Below are positions 14,638 through 15,475 of a DNA stretch of 15,475 nt, in pieces; the first letter of the stretch is position 1; the number at the start of each line of letters is the position of its first letter. A program made the position numbers and the translations under genes. The DNA is from Moraxella equi (GTDB lineage: Bacteria; Pseudomonadota; Gammaproteobacteria; Pseudomonadales; Moraxellaceae): NCBI RefSeq assembly GCF_002027555.1, contig NZ_MXAP01000034.1:1-15475 (forward strand), written 5' to 3'. A model generated the notes under the pieces. The model saw nothing but the letters and a program-made list of their open reading frames with translations. It was not told the origin of the DNA and did not search any database.

Positions 14638-15389
14638 GAATCCTCCAAAGTGGATTTGGCAGAAGTTTGATGGGAAAATTGTGCCATCTCTCGGGCTTGA
14701 TTGTCAAAACCACGCCCAATAATGGCATTGGCAAAACCAATCAGCTCATCGCCAGCTTTTAAAGAGGTAGCTTGATGTGTTAAAGGCATTAAAATTTGAG
14801 CAAGCTCCAACCAACGCTCCTTAGGTAAATCCTCCGTACGTTCTGCAAAGGCAAGTACCGCCTGTTGTTCATCGAATAATAAAGGCATGGTTGGCAGTAC
14901 AGGGTTTCGTTTGGGAATATCAAAAGTGAGTTTTTCATGACTTACATACACCACCAATGTGCCTGCCACCATATCCCCCAAACGCTTTCCCTGTGGATGA
15001 AATAGCATACAAAGCACAGCAGACACAAACATAAACGGCAAAAAATCTGCTACCCTCAATATATTTCTAATCATTGATGCTCGCCAGGTCATCGCCATAC
15101 CATCATCTGTACAAACTTTGATACCATATTGTTTTTTCCCGATGGTCTGTCCGCCTCGATACACCTCAAAGAATACCATGTAAAACCAATCAATCAAAAA
15201 ATAACACAAGAGCAAAACACCCATCCCTGCTTCCATAAAAAAGCTGAGTACAAAAGATAGTAATGCCATCACCCCAGCTCGGATAACAAAATCAATAAGC
15301 CACGCCCCAAGCCTTGGCACAAAGCCAGCAGGAATCATCTCAAGCGTTGTCCCTTCAGGGGTGTTATGGTAGGCAGTGTTGTCAATCAT
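14634..15389 (-). CDS. RDD-family membrane protein
   Basis: A 251-residue protein with an RDD domain over about residues 17-145. AGFVPRLGAWLIDFVIRAGV carries the Arg and Asp after which the family is named. Membrane helices follow, then QTIGKKQYGIKV and MTWRASMIRNILRVADFLPF, and GKRLGDMVAGTLVVY holds the final conserved Asp. The C-terminal 90 residues are soluble. RDD proteins are small membrane proteins, some implicated in ion or solute transport, but no substrate can be read from sequence. ATG 15389 is chosen over a TTG at 15410, because the promoter just upstream leaves a 42-nt leader and the TTG has no ribosome site. It is the first gene of a five-gene operon, and its stop overlaps the SpoIIM-like start. 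Confidence 0.88.
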   Translation of the reverse strand: MIDNTAYHNTPEGTTLEMIPAGFVPRLGAWLIDFVIRAGVMALLSFVLSFFMEAGMGVLLLCYFLIDWFYMVFFEVYRGGQTIGKKQYGIKVCTDDGMAMTWRASMIRNILRVADFLPFMFVSAVLCMLFHPQGKRLGDMVAGTLVVYVSHEKLTFDIPKRNPVLPTMPLLFDEQQAVLAFAERTEDLPKERWLELAQILMPLTHQATSLKAGDELIGFANAIIGRGFDNQAREMAQFSHQTSAKSTLEDS

Positions 15390-15437
15390 CAATATATCAA
15401 AAACAAACAATTAAAAAAACAGGTATTAAAAAAGCAA

Positions 15438-15467
15438 ATCATACCACACTCTCCCCCACCCCCTCAA
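15438..15467 (-). promoter_or_regulatory. Promoter of the RDD-SpoIIM-DUF4129-DUF4350 operon
   Basis: On the minus strand TTGAGG (15462-15467) and the extended -10 TGGTATGAT (15438-15446) have an 18-bp spacer. Transcription would start near 15431, 42 nt before ATG 15389. This indicates that the operon begins with the RDD gene and no MoxR gene precedes it in the same unit. Confidence 0.55.
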
Positions 15468-15475
15468 CCCTCTTT

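Noticed and set aside
1..15475. CRISPR array, tRNA, rRNA or prophage genes
   Set aside because: No regularly spaced direct repeats, cloverleaf-like sequence, rRNA segments or phage proteins were seen on either strand.

Overview
The window looks like chromosomal DNA from Moraxellaceae, most likely a Moraxella species. The basis is the moderate G+C content, the A+T-rich spacers with extended -10 promoters (TGnTAAAAT), the protein sequences by eye, and a five-gene RDD/SpoIIM/DUF4129/DUF4350 membrane operon that I associate with Gammaproteobacteria. The genus is inferred, because no rRNA or other marker gene is present. Nearly every gene is on the minus strand. The exceptions are a transposase fragment at the left edge and an exonuclease III gene.

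Layout, left to right. (1) 1-175: the 3' end of an IS630-family insertion sequence, made up of the transposase C-terminus and a candidate right terminal repeat. (2) 257-1165: xthA-type exodeoxyribonuclease III, with its own promoter and a two-way terminator. (3) 1200-7438: a complete type I secretion apparatus reading leftward. It consists of a TolC-like outer-membrane protein with a long acidic tail, a LapB-like ABC transporter and an HlyD-type adaptor, followed by an exported FKBP-type prolyl isomerase. No secreted substrate gene lies in the window. (4) 7439-7916: a gene-free stretch full of small repeats. (5) 7917-8405: a small membrane-anchored protein rich in Ala, Glu and Asp, with a clear promoter and a strong terminator. 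(6) 8611-10242: lnt, apolipoprotein N-acyltransferase. (7) 10420-15389: RDD, SpoIIM-like, unknown membrane protein, DUF4129 and DUF4350 genes, joined by four successive ATGA start/stop overlaps and preceded by a promoter at the right edge.

The most unusual signal is non-coding. Two diverged elements of about 119 bp (5452-5570 and 7643-7761) lie in the same orientation, one upstream of the ABC transporter gene and one upstream of the tolC-like gene. The better-preserved copy has imperfect terminal inverted repeats, and these closely match the candidate end of the IS630 remnant at 144-175. They look like miniature transposable elements (MITEs) related to that IS. Each carries a plausible promoter pointing into the secretion gene. 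A separate REP/REPIN-like palindrome (7541-7607) and further IS-end-like sequences lie in the leader of the tolC-like gene. The inference is that small mobile repeats may have been recruited to express this secretion system.

The membrane operon lacks the MoxR ATPase and DUF58 genes that usually accompany these families. Only a 30-codon ORF follows DUF4350 before the lnt promoter.
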